Positions 42,858 to 51,362 of a stretch of DNA of 64,000 bases are shown piece after piece (positions within the stretch are counted from its first letter, which is position 1; the number at the start of each line of letters is the position of its first letter). Position numbers and translations under genes: made by a program. Under the pieces are notes generated by a model that ran no database searches, was not told where the DNA came from, and saw only the letters and a list, made by a program, of their open reading frames with translations. The DNA lies in contig CCMO02000002.1 of the NCBI GenBank assembly GCA_000751295.2, positions 1 to 64,000 of the forward strand. The letters are read 5' to 3'. Source of the stretch: a bacterium YEK0313. Lineage in GTDB: Bacteria; Pseudomonadota; Alphaproteobacteria; Rhizobiales; Phreatobacteraceae.

Positions 42858-42880
42858 ATTCACGTGATCGGCACGTGAAT
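42858..42880. promoter_or_regulatory. Inverted repeat with two CACGTG hexamers
   Basis: ATTCACGTG (42858-42866) and CACGTGAAT (42872-42880) are perfect 9-bp arms with a 5-bp spacer, lying at the stop of the AlkD-like gene and 86 bp upstream of the NTF2-like start. It could be an operator for the latter or a hairpin ending the former. Confidence 0.5.
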
Positions 42881-43575
42881 TAGCCGGCGGCAGCAGCGGC
42901 GCCGATCTGCTTCAGGGCCTCGCGGCGGCTGAGTCCGCTGAGCTCGGGATGTTTTTCGACATAGCGGACCACCTCCTCGGGATCGACCCTGGCATAGTGC
43001 CGAAGCGCCCAGCCGATCGCCTTGCGCAGGAAGAACTCCTTCGATGCGATCGACGGCGCGATGCAGGCATAGAGCAGGTCGAGATCCGTTCCGGCCTTGG
43101 CGTCGAGCTGACACAGGATCGCGCTCCGGCGCTTCCACATGTCGGTGTCGCCGGCCCAGCTGAGCATGGCGCGCTTCATCGCGGGCCCGTCATGGCGCAG
43201 GATCGCCAGGAGGCGGTGGGCGGCGATCGCATCGACATAGTCCCACCAGGCGCCGGTGACGATCATCTCCTCGTACATCGGCAGGGCGTCGAGACGCTGG
43301 AACGGCCGCGCGCTGCGCAGGCCGGTCAGCTCGATCGCGGCATAACGTTCCTCGCGAAACCGGGCGCCCCGCCAGATCGCCAGGACCTCGGCCTGCCAAT
43401 GCGCGCCATTGTCGAAGCGAATGTCGGAAAAGACCGTTTTGCAGATCTGCCGCATCGGCCCGGCAGGCACGCCGAGAAAGGGCATGGCCGATTTCATATA
43501 GGCCTGCATGCCGGGCGCGCGCGCCGCGTCGGCGGCGGCCGCAAGGCGCGCGTGGATGGTCTCGGCAAGGCTCAT
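42880..43575 (-). CDS. DNA alkylation repair protein, AlkD/AlkC-like HEAT-repeat family
   Basis: The 231-residue all-helical protein has MQAYMKSAMPFLGVPAGPMR, WWDYVDAIAAH, DMWKRRSAIL, EFFLRKAIGWALRHYARV and DPEEVVRYVEKHPELS, typical of the AlkD family of N-alkylpurine glycosylases. The aromatic residues and Asp of the WWDYVD and WKRRSA motifs form the catalytic cleft in the family. It removes alkylated bases without base flipping. Confidence 0.92.
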   Translation of the reverse strand: MSLAETIHARLAAAADAARAPGMQAYMKSAMPFLGVPAGPMRQICKTVFSDIRFDNGAHWQAEVLAIWRGARFREERYAAIELTGLRSARPFQRLDALPMYEEMIVTGAWWDYVDAIAAHRLLAILRHDGPAMKRAMLSWAGDTDMWKRRSAILCQLDAKAGTDLDLLYACIAPSIASKEFFLRKAIGWALRHYARVDPEEVVRYVEKHPELSGLSRREALKQIGAAAAAG

Positions 43576-43634
43576 GCGCCCCTCCCCCGCCCCTCACAAC
43601 CGCGCCTCGGGGCGGCGAATCGCCGCGTCCGAAT

Positions 43635-44252
43635 CTAGGGCTGGATCCGCCGGGCCACGAGAGCATCCCAGGCCGCCATGGCGCTGTCGACCACCGCCCG
43701 CATGGTTTCGGCCCCCGCCCCGTCGCGCGCCTGGATCGACAGGCCGTGCAGCACGGTGGAATAGAAATCGGTCAAGGCGGCGATGTCGGTTCCCGCGGGC
43801 AGGTCGCCGTCGCGCAGGCCGCGCGCCAGCCGATCCGCCAGTGCCTCGCGCGCCTGGCGGCGCAGTTCCGCCAGGAATTCACAGACCGTGTCGCTCTGCG
43901 CGCTGCCGGTCGGCGCGGCGAGCGTGACCATGCAACCGGTGGGCCGGTCGGGCCGGATGAAGGCCTGCGCGTTATCGCGCAGCATCGCCTCCACCGCGCC
44001 GCGCGCCGTCGGCTGCTCGCACAGCGCCCTGCGCGTCAGGCTGCCATCGGTCTCGCCATAGAGCGTCACCGCCTCGCGGAACAGCTCTTCCTTCGAGCCG
44101 AAACAGGCATAGAGGCTCGGTGAATTGATGCCCATGGCGCCCGTCAGATCGGCGACCGAGGCGCCGTCATAGCCGCGCCGCCAGAACAGCTCCATGGCTT
44201 TCTGCAGGGCATCCTGCCGGTCGAAACGGCGCGGGCGGCCACGTTCGGCCAT
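43635..44252 (-). CDS. TetR/AcrR-family repressor
   Basis: The ATG at 44252 (AAAGGGAG upstream) gives 205 residues. The N-terminal helix-turn-helix (about 20-50, YDGASVADLTGAMGINSPSLYACFGSKEELF) is typical of TetR regulators such as the NemR/AcuR-like group. The C-terminal ligand domain has Cys residues (CEQPTARGAV and GCMVTLAA) that might sense electrophiles. It is divergent from an SDR gene, with paired palindromes between. It likely represses that SDR, the MFS pump and itself. Confidence 0.92.
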   Translation of the reverse strand: MAERGRPRRFDRQDALQKAMELFWRRGYDGASVADLTGAMGINSPSLYACFGSKEELFREAVTLYGETDGSLTRRALCEQPTARGAVEAMLRDNAQAFIRPDRPTGCMVTLAAPTGSAQSDTVCEFLAELRRQAREALADRLARGLRDGDLPAGTDIAALTDFYSTVLHGLSIQARDGAGAETMRAVVDSAMAAWDALVARRIQP

Positions 44253-44265
44253 GGCTCTCCCTTTC

Positions 44266-44337
44266 TGTGATGATCGATAAATAATTCCCTTGACGGGGGG
44301 ATGCAACTGCGATCCTATTTATGTATCGATCATCACA
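44266..44337. promoter_or_regulatory. TetR operator pair and divergent promoter
   Basis: TGTGATGATCGATA (44266-44279) and its exact reverse complement (44324-44337) flank the 44-bp centre of the divergent TetR/SDR region. Each arm holds the palindromic core ATCGAT. TTGACG (44290-44295) with an AT-rich TCCTATTTAT near 44313 is a possible plus-strand promoter lying between the arms, so binding would block both directions. Confidence 0.7.
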
Positions 44338-44352
44338 TAAATGGAGATTGTC

Positions 44353-45093
44353 ATGGCAAGACTCACCGGCAAGGTCGCCCTGGTCACGGGCGGCAGCCGC
44401 GGCATCGGCGCTGCCATCGCAAAACGGCTGGCCGCCGACGGCGCGGACGTCGCGCTGACCTATGCGAACTCTCCGGCCAAGGCCGAAGCGGTCGTCGCGG
44501 AGATCGGGGCGCTCGGCCGCAAGGGGCTGGCGCTCGCCGCCGACAGCGCCGATGCCGCGGCGGTGACCGGCGCGGTCAAGCGTACGGTCGAGGCCTTCGG
44601 CCGCATCGACATCCTCGTCAACAATGCCGGCATCTTCGTCGGCGGATCGCTGGACGACGATACGCTCGAGGACATCGACCGGACCCTCGCCGTCAATGTC
44701 CGCGCGGTCTATGTCGGCTCGCAGGCCGCCGCCCGCCACATGGGCAAGGGCGGCCGGATCATCTCGATCGGCAGTTGCCTCGCCGAGCTCGTCGGCGATC
44801 CCGGCATGACCCTCTATGCGATGAGCAAGGCGGCGCTCGTCGGCATGACCAAGGGCATGGCACGCGACCTCGGCGCGCGCGGCATCACCGTCAACATCGT
44901 CCATCCCGGCCCGACCGATACGGACATGAACCCGGCCGAGGGCGCCCATGCCGACAAGCAGCGCGCGAAGCTCGCGGTCGGCCATTATGGCGAGGCCGCC
45001 GACATTGCCGCGGCGGTCGCCTATCTCGCCGGCGCGGAGGCCGGTTTCGTCACCGGCGCGGCACTCGCCGTCGACGGCGGCTTCGCCGCCTGA
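44353..45093 (+). CDS. SDR-family oxidoreductase
   Basis: ATG 44353 (GGAG 7 bases upstream) gives 246 residues. It is a classical SDR: TGGSRGIGAAIAKRL cofactor loop, NNAG at about 88-91, catalytic Ser in ISIGSC and YAMSK active site. The LTYANSPAKAEAV stretch points to NADP preference (inference). It is divergent from the TetR repressor and followed 18 bp later by an MFS exporter, a usual arrangement for inducible detoxification. Confidence 0.92.
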   Translation: MARLTGKVALVTGGSRGIGAAIAKRLAADGADVALTYANSPAKAEAVVAEIGALGRKGLALAADSADAAAVTGAVKRTVEAFGRIDILVNNAGIFVGGSLDDDTLEDIDRTLAVNVRAVYVGSQAAARHMGKGGRIISIGSCLAELVGDPGMTLYAMSKAALVGMTKGMARDLGARGITVNIVHPGPTDTDMNPAEGAHADKQRAKLAVGHYGEAADIAAAVAYLAGAEAGFVTGAALAVDGGFAA

Positions 45094-45111
45094 ACACCGA
45101 CGAGGTCAATC

Positions 45112-46659
45112 ATGTCGATCCGAGTCGCGGCCCATCCAGGCCGCGCTGACAAGCTGCTCGTGCTTGCCGCCGTCTGCTGCGCCGGGCTCACCATGCCGCT
45201 GAGCTTCACCGCGCCGAGCGTCGCGCTGCCGGCGATCGGCCGCAATTCCGGCGTCAGCCCGGCGGCGCTCGGCTGGGTGATGAACGCCTTCATCCTGGCC
45301 TTCGGCTCCACCGTCATGGCGGCCGGCGCGCTCGCCGACCGCTATGGCCGGCGGCGCATGTTCACCATCGGCATGGCCGCCTTCACCGCCACCTCGGCGA
45401 TCGTCGGCTATGCGCCCGATCTCTTCAGCCTGGAGCTGATGCGGGCGGCGCAGGGCGTCGCTGCCGCCATCACCATGGCTGGCGGCGCCGCCTCTCTCGC
45501 CCACGAATTCGACGGCGACGCGCGCACCCGTGCCTACGGCCTGCTCGGCACCAGCTTCGGCGTCGGCCTGGCGCTCGGCCCGGTCTGGGCCGGCTTCCTG
45601 ATCGAGACGTTCGGCTGGCGCTCGGTCTTTCTCACCGGCGTCGCCATCGGCCTCCTCGTGCTCGCCTTCGGGGTGCCGCGCATGGGCGAGTCGCGCGATC
45701 CGGACGCCACCGGCATCGACCCCTGGGGCACGGCCACCTTCACCGCCATGCTGGTGCTGTTCACCTTCGCCATCATGGAGGGGCCGCAGCGCGGCTGGTC
45801 GAGCCCGGCCATCGTCGCCGCGCTTCTGGCCTCCGCCGTAATGCTCGGCCTGTTCATCCTGGTCGAGACGCTGCAGCGGCGGCCGATGCTGGATCTCGGC
45901 CTGTTCGCCTATCCGCGCTTTCTCGGCGCGCAGGCCCTGCCGCTCGCCACCGGCTTCGGCTTCGTCGTGCCGCTGGTCATCCTGCCGGCGCGTTTCGTCG
46001 GCGTCGAAGGCATGGGCGAGATCGAGGTCGGCCTGATGCTGCTGCCACTCTGCCTGCCGATCGCGGTTGTGCCGCTGGCCGGCGCCTTCCTTGCCCGCTG
46101 GATACCGTCGGCAACTCTCGCGGCCGTCGGCCTGACGCTCGCCGCGGCGGGCCTTGCCTGGCTGGCCATGGTGCCGCCCGGCGCGCCACGCCTCGCCTTC
46201 ATCGCGCCGCTGATGCTGATCGGCATCGGCAGCGGCCTGCCCTGGGGCCTGATGGACGCGCTCGCCGTCAGTGTCGTGCCGAAGGAGCGCGCCGGCATGG
46301 CGACCGGCATCTTCACCACCGTCAGGGTTGCCGGCGAGGCGCTGGCGCTCGCCGCGACCAGCGCCGTCCTCGTCGCCTTCACCCGCTCCGGTCTCGCCGC
46401 GCATGGCGGCGGTCCGCATGAGGAGACGGCCCTCACCCGGCTTGCCAACGAGCTGGCCGGCGGGGCCTTCGCCGGCGCGGCCAGGCTCGCGCCCGATATC
46501 GGCAGCGTCGCGCTGACCGCGGTCTATGGCCAGGCCTACGAGATCACGCTGATCGTGCTGGCGCTGATCAATCTGGCGACGGCGGTCGTCGCGCTCGCGA
46601 CGCTCAGGCCACAGCGGCCCGCGGCGCGCGACGCCGGCCGTCCCTGCCCGGCCTCCTGA
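45112..46659 (+). CDS. MFS transporter, DHA2 (14-helix) drug-exporter type
   Basis: The 515-residue protein has about 14 hydrophobic helices, the motif-A loop GALADRYGRRRMF between helices 2 and 3 and the antiporter motif-C region LLGTSFGVGLALGPVWAGFL. It resembles SmvA/QacA-type multidrug efflux pumps. Second gene of the TetR-controlled unit, just after the SDR. Substrate unknown; drugs, quaternary amines or toxic carbonyl compounds are possible. Confidence 0.92.
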   Translation: MSIRVAAHPGRADKLLVLAAVCCAGLTMPLSFTAPSVALPAIGRNSGVSPAALGWVMNAFILAFGSTVMAAGALADRYGRRRMFTIGMAAFTATSAIVGYAPDLFSLELMRAAQGVAAAITMAGGAASLAHEFDGDARTRAYGLLGTSFGVGLALGPVWAGFLIETFGWRSVFLTGVAIGLLVLAFGVPRMGESRDPDATGIDPWGTATFTAMLVLFTFAIMEGPQRGWSSPAIVAALLASAVMLGLFILVETLQRRPMLDLGLFAYPRFLGAQALPLATGFGFVVPLVILPARFVGVEGMGEIEVGLMLLPLCLPIAVVPLAGAFLARWIPSATLAAVGLTLAAAGLAWLAMVPPGAPRLAFIAPLMLIGIGSGLPWGLMDALAVSVVPKERAGMATGIFTTVRVAGEALALAATSAVLVAFTRSGLAAHGGGPHEETALTRLANELAGGAFAGAARLAPDIGSVALTAVYGQAYEITLIVLALINLATAVVALATLRPQRPAARDAGRPCPAS

Positions 46660-46713
46660 CCATCGAAGGCCGGGCGCCGCGCCGATCGTGCCGCCCGGCC
46701 GCTTGCTTCGGCG

Positions 46714-46860
46714 TCAGCGACCGGCGGTCGGCCCGCCGCCGCCGGAAGCGCGCTCGGCCTTGGCACGCGCCTCGTCGTCCATCAGCTCGTACCACATGGC
46801 GTTGAGCACCGCGAAGGCGGCGGCCAGCGGCAGGCCCAAGAGCCAGGCGAAATACCACAT
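46714..46860 (-). CDS. cydX: Cytochrome bd accessory subunit CydX
   Basis: This 48-residue protein starts MWYFAWLLGLPLAAAFAVLN, a single transmembrane helix with the typical CydX opening (MWYFxWxLG) followed by AMWYE, then a charged Gly-rich tail. AAAGGAGA is an excellent ribosome binding site. It is the last gene of the cyd operon, 20 bp after cydB. CydX stabilises the haems of the bd oxidase. Confidence 0.93.
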   Translation of the reverse strand: MWYFAWLLGLPLAAAFAVLNAMWYELMDDEARAKAERASGGGGPTAGR

Positions 46861-46880
46861 CGTCGTCTCCTTTCGCGGTT

Positions 46881-48035
46881 TCAGTAGGCGTGACCACCGT
46901 GATCGGTGATCGAGCGCTCGTCCACCTTGCCCCACAGCACCCGGTAGACCCAGGCCGTATAGGCGACAATGATCGGCAGGAAGATCACGCAGGACACCAG
47001 CATGATGAACAGCGTCAGGTGGCTGGACGAGGCGTCCCACACGGTGAGGCTGGCGCGCGGCTCGCTGGACGAGGGCAGGATGAACGGGAACATCGAGACG
47101 CCGACGGTCGCGATGATGCCGACCACCGACAGCTTGCTCGCCACCATCGTCGCCAGTTCCAGCCTGGCCCGCAGGCCGGCGAAGGCGCCGAGCGCGCCGA
47201 GGAACCCGAGCGCCGGCACGATCAGGAGCCAGGGCCTCGCCGCATAGTTGGCGAACCAGGCGCCGGGCTCTCGCGCCACGGTCTTCAGGAGCGGGTTCGA
47301 CGGCCCCTCGGTGACGACCGCGCTGGTGATGCGATAGCCGTCGACGAACTGCCAGACCGCGAGGCCGCCGAGGGCGAACAGCACGATGACCGCGAGCGCC
47401 GCGCCGCTGCCATAGGAGCGCGCCCGCTCGTTCACCGGCCCCGCGGTCTTGAGCACCAGCCAGCACGCACCGTGCATGACGATCATGGCCACCGACAGGA
47501 GCCCTGAGAGCAGGGCGAAGGGATTGAGCAGTCCGAGGAAGGTGCCGTCGTAGAAGATCCTGAGATCGCCGTCGAAACGGAACGGCACGCCCTGCAGCAC
47601 GTTGCCGACCGCGACGCCGAAGATCAGCGCCGGCACGAAGCCGCCGATGAACAGCGCCCGGTCCCAGTTCCCGCGCCAGCGCGGATCCTCCTTCTTGCTG
47701 CGGTACTTGAAGCCGACCGGCCGCAGGATCAGCGCCGCCAGGATGGCGAACATGGCAAGGTAGAAGCCCGAAAAAGACACCGCATAGAGCGCCGGCCAGG
47801 CGGCGAAGATGGCGCCGCCGCCGAGGATCAGCCAGACCTGGTTGCCCTCCCAGACCGGGCCGATCGTGTTGATGGCAAGGCGCCTTTCGATGTCGGTCCG
47901 CCCGACGAAGGGCAAGAGGATGCCGACCCCGAGATCGAAGCCGTCGGTGGCGGCGAAGCCGATCAGCAGCACGCCGAGCAGCACCCACCAGATGAGGCGG
48001 AGGGTTTGATAGTCGATGAGTTCGTGCAGGATCAT
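46881..48035 (-). CDS. cydB: Cytochrome bd ubiquinol oxidase subunit II
   Basis: From ATG 48035 (384 residues), consistent with CydB length; the open frame further upstream lies over cydA and is not coding. Features: YQTLRLIWWVLLGVLLIGFAATDGFDLGVG, GPVWEGNQVWLILGGGAIFAAWP and eight to nine membrane helices. CydB pairs with CydA in the high-affinity quinol oxidase that reduces oxygen to water without proton pumping. The cydA stop is 5 bp upstream, so the genes are coupled. Confidence 0.96.
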   Translation of the reverse strand: MILHELIDYQTLRLIWWVLLGVLLIGFAATDGFDLGVGILLPFVGRTDIERRLAINTIGPVWEGNQVWLILGGGAIFAAWPALYAVSFSGFYLAMFAILAALILRPVGFKYRSKKEDPRWRGNWDRALFIGGFVPALIFGVAVGNVLQGVPFRFDGDLRIFYDGTFLGLLNPFALLSGLLSVAMIVMHGACWLVLKTAGPVNERARSYGSGAALAVIVLFALGGLAVWQFVDGYRITSAVVTEGPSNPLLKTVAREPGAWFANYAARPWLLIVPALGFLGALGAFAGLRARLELATMVASKLSVVGIIATVGVSMFPFILPSSSEPRASLTVWDASSSHLTLFIMLVSCVIFLPIIVAYTAWVYRVLWGKVDERSITDHGGHAY

Positions 48036-48040
48036 GGCCG

Positions 48041-49618
48041 TTACTCCGCAGGCACGACGAGGGGCGACAGCAGGGTGGCTTGCGGTTCCTCGCCCGGCTC
48101 CGGCCCCTGGCGGATCGCCCGGATCATCAGGCCCATCTCGATGACCGCCAGCACGGTGTAGAGCACGGCGAAGCAGACGATGGTGAAGAGGACCTGGCCG
48201 ACGCCGAGGCTGGAGACCGCCGCCGCCGTCGGCAGCACGCCTTCGATCACCCAGGGCTGGCGGCCGAGCTCGGCGACGATCCAGCCCGCCTCGGCCGCGA
48301 TCCACGGCAGGGGAATGGCGAACACCGCGACGCGCAGAAGCAGGGGATAGCGGTCCAGCATGCGCCGCGCCGACAGGAAGAAGAAGGTCGCGGTCAGCAG
48401 GATGAAGAACATGCCGAGCCCGACCATGATGCGGAACGACCAGAACAGCGGCGCGACCGCCGGCACGGTGTCCCAGGCGGCCTTCTCGATCTGAGCTTCG
48501 GTCGCCTGGCGCGGATCGTCGACGTAGCGCTTGAGCAGCAGCGCATAGCCGAGCTCGGCGCCGTTGGCCTCGAAGGCGGCCTTGGCATCGGCCGGAACCG
48601 CGGCGCTGCTGCCAGCGGCGCGGATCTTCTGCAGCGCGTCATAGGCGGTGATGCCCTGGCGGATGCGCACCTTGGCGCGGTCGACGAGATCGATGATCCC
48701 AGGGATCTCGGTCGTCAGCGAGCGGGTGCCGATGAGGCCCATCACCCACGGGATGTGGATGGCATAGTGGGTCTCGCGCGCCGCCTGGTCGGGAAAGCCG
48801 ATCAGGGTGAAGGCCGCCGGCGCCGGTTCGGTGCGCCACATCGCCTCGATCGAGGCGAGTTTCATCTTCTGGTGCTCGGTCGACAGATAGCCGCTCTCGT
48901 CGCCCAGCACGACCACCGACAGGGAGGCGGCGAGGCCGAACGAGGCGGCGACCGTCATCGACCGCTTGGCCAGCTCGACGTGGCGGCTCTTCAGGAGATA
49001 CCAGGCCGATACGCCGAGCACGAAGATGGCCGCGACCACATAGGCGGCCGAGACCGTGTGGACGAACTTGGCCTGCGCCACCGGATTGAACAGCACGGCA
49101 TAGAAGTCGTTGACCTCCATGCGCATGGTCTGCGGATTGAACGAGGCGCCCACCGGGTTCTGCATCCAGCCATTGGCGATCAGGATCCACAGGGCCGAGA
49201 AGTTCGAGCCGGCCGCCACCGCCCAGGTGGCGATGAGATGGCCGACCTTGGACAGCTTGTCCCAGCCGAAGAAGAACAGGCCGACGAAGGTCGCCTCCAG
49301 GAAGAAGGCCATGAGCCCTTCGAGCGCCAGCGGCGCGCCGAAGATATCGCCGACATAGTGGCTGTAGTAGCTCCAGTTCATGCCGAACTGGAACTCCATG
49401 ACGAGGCCGGTGGCGACGCCCAGGACGAAGTTGATGCCGAACAGGCCGCCCCAGAACTTGGTCATCTGGCGCCAGACCACGCGGCCCGTCATCACATAGA
49501 CCGTCTCCATGATCGCCAGGATCACCGCGAGGCCGATGGTCAGCGGCACGAACAGGAAGTGGTAGAGGGCCGTCAAGGCGAATTGCAGGCGCGATAGCGC
49601 GACGATGTCGAGTTCCAT
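48041..49618 (-). CDS. cydA: Cytochrome bd ubiquinol oxidase subunit I
   Basis: ATG 49618 gives 525 residues. The protein begins MELDIVALSRLQFALTALYH with the haem-ligand His region, continues with nine helices, a Q-loop of moderate length (about 240-375), DESGYLSTEHQKMKLASIEA and the signature GRQPWVIEGVLPT. It carries haems b558, b595 and d and the quinol site. It follows cydC by 91 bp in the operon. Confidence 0.96.
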   Translation of the reverse strand: MELDIVALSRLQFALTALYHFLFVPLTIGLAVILAIMETVYVMTGRVVWRQMTKFWGGLFGINFVLGVATGLVMEFQFGMNWSYYSHYVGDIFGAPLALEGLMAFFLEATFVGLFFFGWDKLSKVGHLIATWAVAAGSNFSALWILIANGWMQNPVGASFNPQTMRMEVNDFYAVLFNPVAQAKFVHTVSAAYVVAAIFVLGVSAWYLLKSRHVELAKRSMTVAASFGLAASLSVVVLGDESGYLSTEHQKMKLASIEAMWRTEPAPAAFTLIGFPDQAARETHYAIHIPWVMGLIGTRSLTTEIPGIIDLVDRAKVRIRQGITAYDALQKIRAAGSSAAVPADAKAAFEANGAELGYALLLKRYVDDPRQATEAQIEKAAWDTVPAVAPLFWSFRIMVGLGMFFILLTATFFFLSARRMLDRYPLLLRVAVFAIPLPWIAAEAGWIVAELGRQPWVIEGVLPTAAAVSSLGVGQVLFTIVCFAVLYTVLAVIEMGLMIRAIRQGPEPGEEPQATLLSPLVVPAE

Positions 49619-49709
49619 CCTGTTTCCGCCGGGCTCGCCGGCGTCCTCTCCCTTTTTGCGCCGTCCCGCTGTCCGGCGGTGCCGGCGATCCGGCGACAAG
49701 GCATGTCCC

Positions 49710-51362
49710 TCAGTCGGGCCGAAGCCCGGCGAGCGCGGTCTCGAAACCCGGGTCGCCGCGCCTGAGCTCGGCGGTGATATGCCCGGGTTCCAGAATGATC
49801 AGGCGGTCGGCGATGGCCGCCTCGCGCCGCAGATGCGTGACGATGACGAGCGTGCGCTCGGCGCCGCCGTCCGGCGCGAGCCGGTCCAGCACGTCGCGCG
49901 CCATCGCGCCGTCGAGCCCTTCGGTCGGTTCGTCCAGCAGCCAGAGCGGCACGCCGCGCAGCATGAGCCGGGCCAGCGCCAGCCGTCGCGCCTGGCCGCC
50001 GGACAGGCCGAGGCCGCCCTCGCCGAGGCGGAGGTCGAGGCCCCGCCCCGTCGCCCGCACGGTCTGGCCGAGGCCGGCCGCATCGAGCGCCCGCCAGAGC
50101 GCGGCATCGTCGGCCCCGGGATCGGCCAGAAGGAGGTTTTCGCGCAGGCTGTCGTTGAAGAGCTCGGTGCGCTGGGTCAGGAGGCCGCTCGGCAGCGCCT
50201 CGACCGTGCCGGCTTCCGCGGCGATCTCGCCGGCGAGCAGGCCCGCTAAAGTCGACTTGCCAGCCCCGCTCGGCCCGACAATGGCGACCCGCTCGCCGCG
50301 CCGGACGGTCAGGGCGAGGCCGGTGAACAGGGGCGCCCGCGCCTCCGGCGGCCTGACGACGACATCGGCCAGGCGCAGCGCCAGCCCCTCGGGCGGCGCC
50401 GCCGGGCGGGGGGCTTCGGCCTCGATCGCAACGCGCCGCAGGGCGGCGAAGGGCTCGACCGCCCCGAGCGCCAGCAGCAGCCCGAGCGCGGCGACCGGCG
50501 CACCGATCACGCCGGCCTCGACCAGCAGGGCGAAGCCGGCAAGGCTTGCCGAGAGCAGGGCTGCCGTCGCCAGGCCGAAGCCCGCGCCCGCCGCCGTCTC
50601 GATGCGGTTCAGCCGGTCCTCGGCATGGGCCAGCCGCGTTTCGGCCGCGCCGGTCGCCGCAAGCTGCGCCGGCAGGCGGCCGGCCATCAGGAGATCGGTC
50701 TGGCCGGCGACGAGGTCGATGGTGCGCGCCCTGAGCGCCTCGGCCGCATGGGCCCTGCGGCGCGCCCAGGGTCCCGAGCGCCGGGCCGCCAGAACCGGCA
50801 GGCCGAGGCCGGCGACCAGCAGGAAGGCCGCGACCCCGAGGCCGAGCCCGGCATGCATGGTCCCGAAGGCAAGGCCTGCGACGGCGGCTGTGGCGAGCGC
50901 GGCGCCCGCCGGTACCAGCAGACGCAGATAGAGCGTGTCGAGCGCATCGATATCGGCGGTCAGGCGGAACAGGAGGCGCGCCGGCCGCATCAGGAGGGCG
51001 CGCGCCGCCTGTGGCCCGGCCCAGCCGCGGAACAGCCGCTCGCGCAGCGCCGCCAGGATCTTCAGCGTCGCGTCATGGGTGACGAGCCGCTCGCCGTAGC
51101 GCGCGGCGGTGCGGGCCAGCGCCAGGAAGCGGATGCCGGCCGACGGCGCGAAGACGTCGAAGGCGAGCGCGGTGGCGAGCGAGGCGCCGGCAACGGCCGT
51201 CGCGGTGATGAACCAGCCGGAGAGGCCGAGCAGCAGCATGCCCGCGACGACCGTGCAGGCGGCGAGCAGCAGGCCGGCCGCCATCAGGGCGCGCCGCTCG
51301 CCGGCGAAGAGGCGGATGACCGGGCCGAGGTCGCGCAGGATGGGCTGGGAGCGGCCGCTCAT
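49710..51362 (-). CDS. cydC: Thiol reductant ABC exporter subunit CydC
   Basis: ATG 51362 overlaps the cydD stop (ATGA); 550 residues. The N-terminal half is a six-helix exporter domain with SGWFITATAVAG and FLALARTAARYGERLVTHDATL, typical of CydC. The C-terminal ATPase has Walker A VGPSGAGKSTLAG, signature LGLSGGQARRLALARL and Walker B LWLLDEPTEGLD. With CydD it exports glutathione/cysteine and is needed for cytochrome bd assembly. Confidence 0.95.
   Translation of the reverse strand: MSGRSQPILRDLGPVIRLFAGERRALMAAGLLLAACTVVAGMLLLGLSGWFITATAVAGASLATALAFDVFAPSAGIRFLALARTAARYGERLVTHDATLKILAALRERLFRGWAGPQAARALLMRPARLLFRLTADIDALDTLYLRLLVPAGAALATAAVAGLAFGTMHAGLGLGVAAFLLVAGLGLPVLAARRSGPWARRRAHAAEALRARTIDLVAGQTDLLMAGRLPAQLAATGAAETRLAHAEDRLNRIETAAGAGFGLATAALLSASLAGFALLVEAGVIGAPVAALGLLLALGAVEPFAALRRVAIEAEAPRPAAPPEGLALRLADVVVRPPEARAPLFTGLALTVRRGERVAIVGPSGAGKSTLAGLLAGEIAAEAGTVEALPSGLLTQRTELFNDSLRENLLLADPGADDAALWRALDAAGLGQTVRATGRGLDLRLGEGGLGLSGGQARRLALARLMLRGVPLWLLDEPTEGLDGAMARDVLDRLAPDGGAERTLVIVTHLRREAAIADRLIILEPGHITAELRRGDPGFETALAGLRPD

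Noticed and set aside
45106..49597. Long antisense frames over the MFS gene and cydBA
   Set aside because: Asp/Glu/Arg/His-rich shadows typical of membrane-protein genes read backwards.
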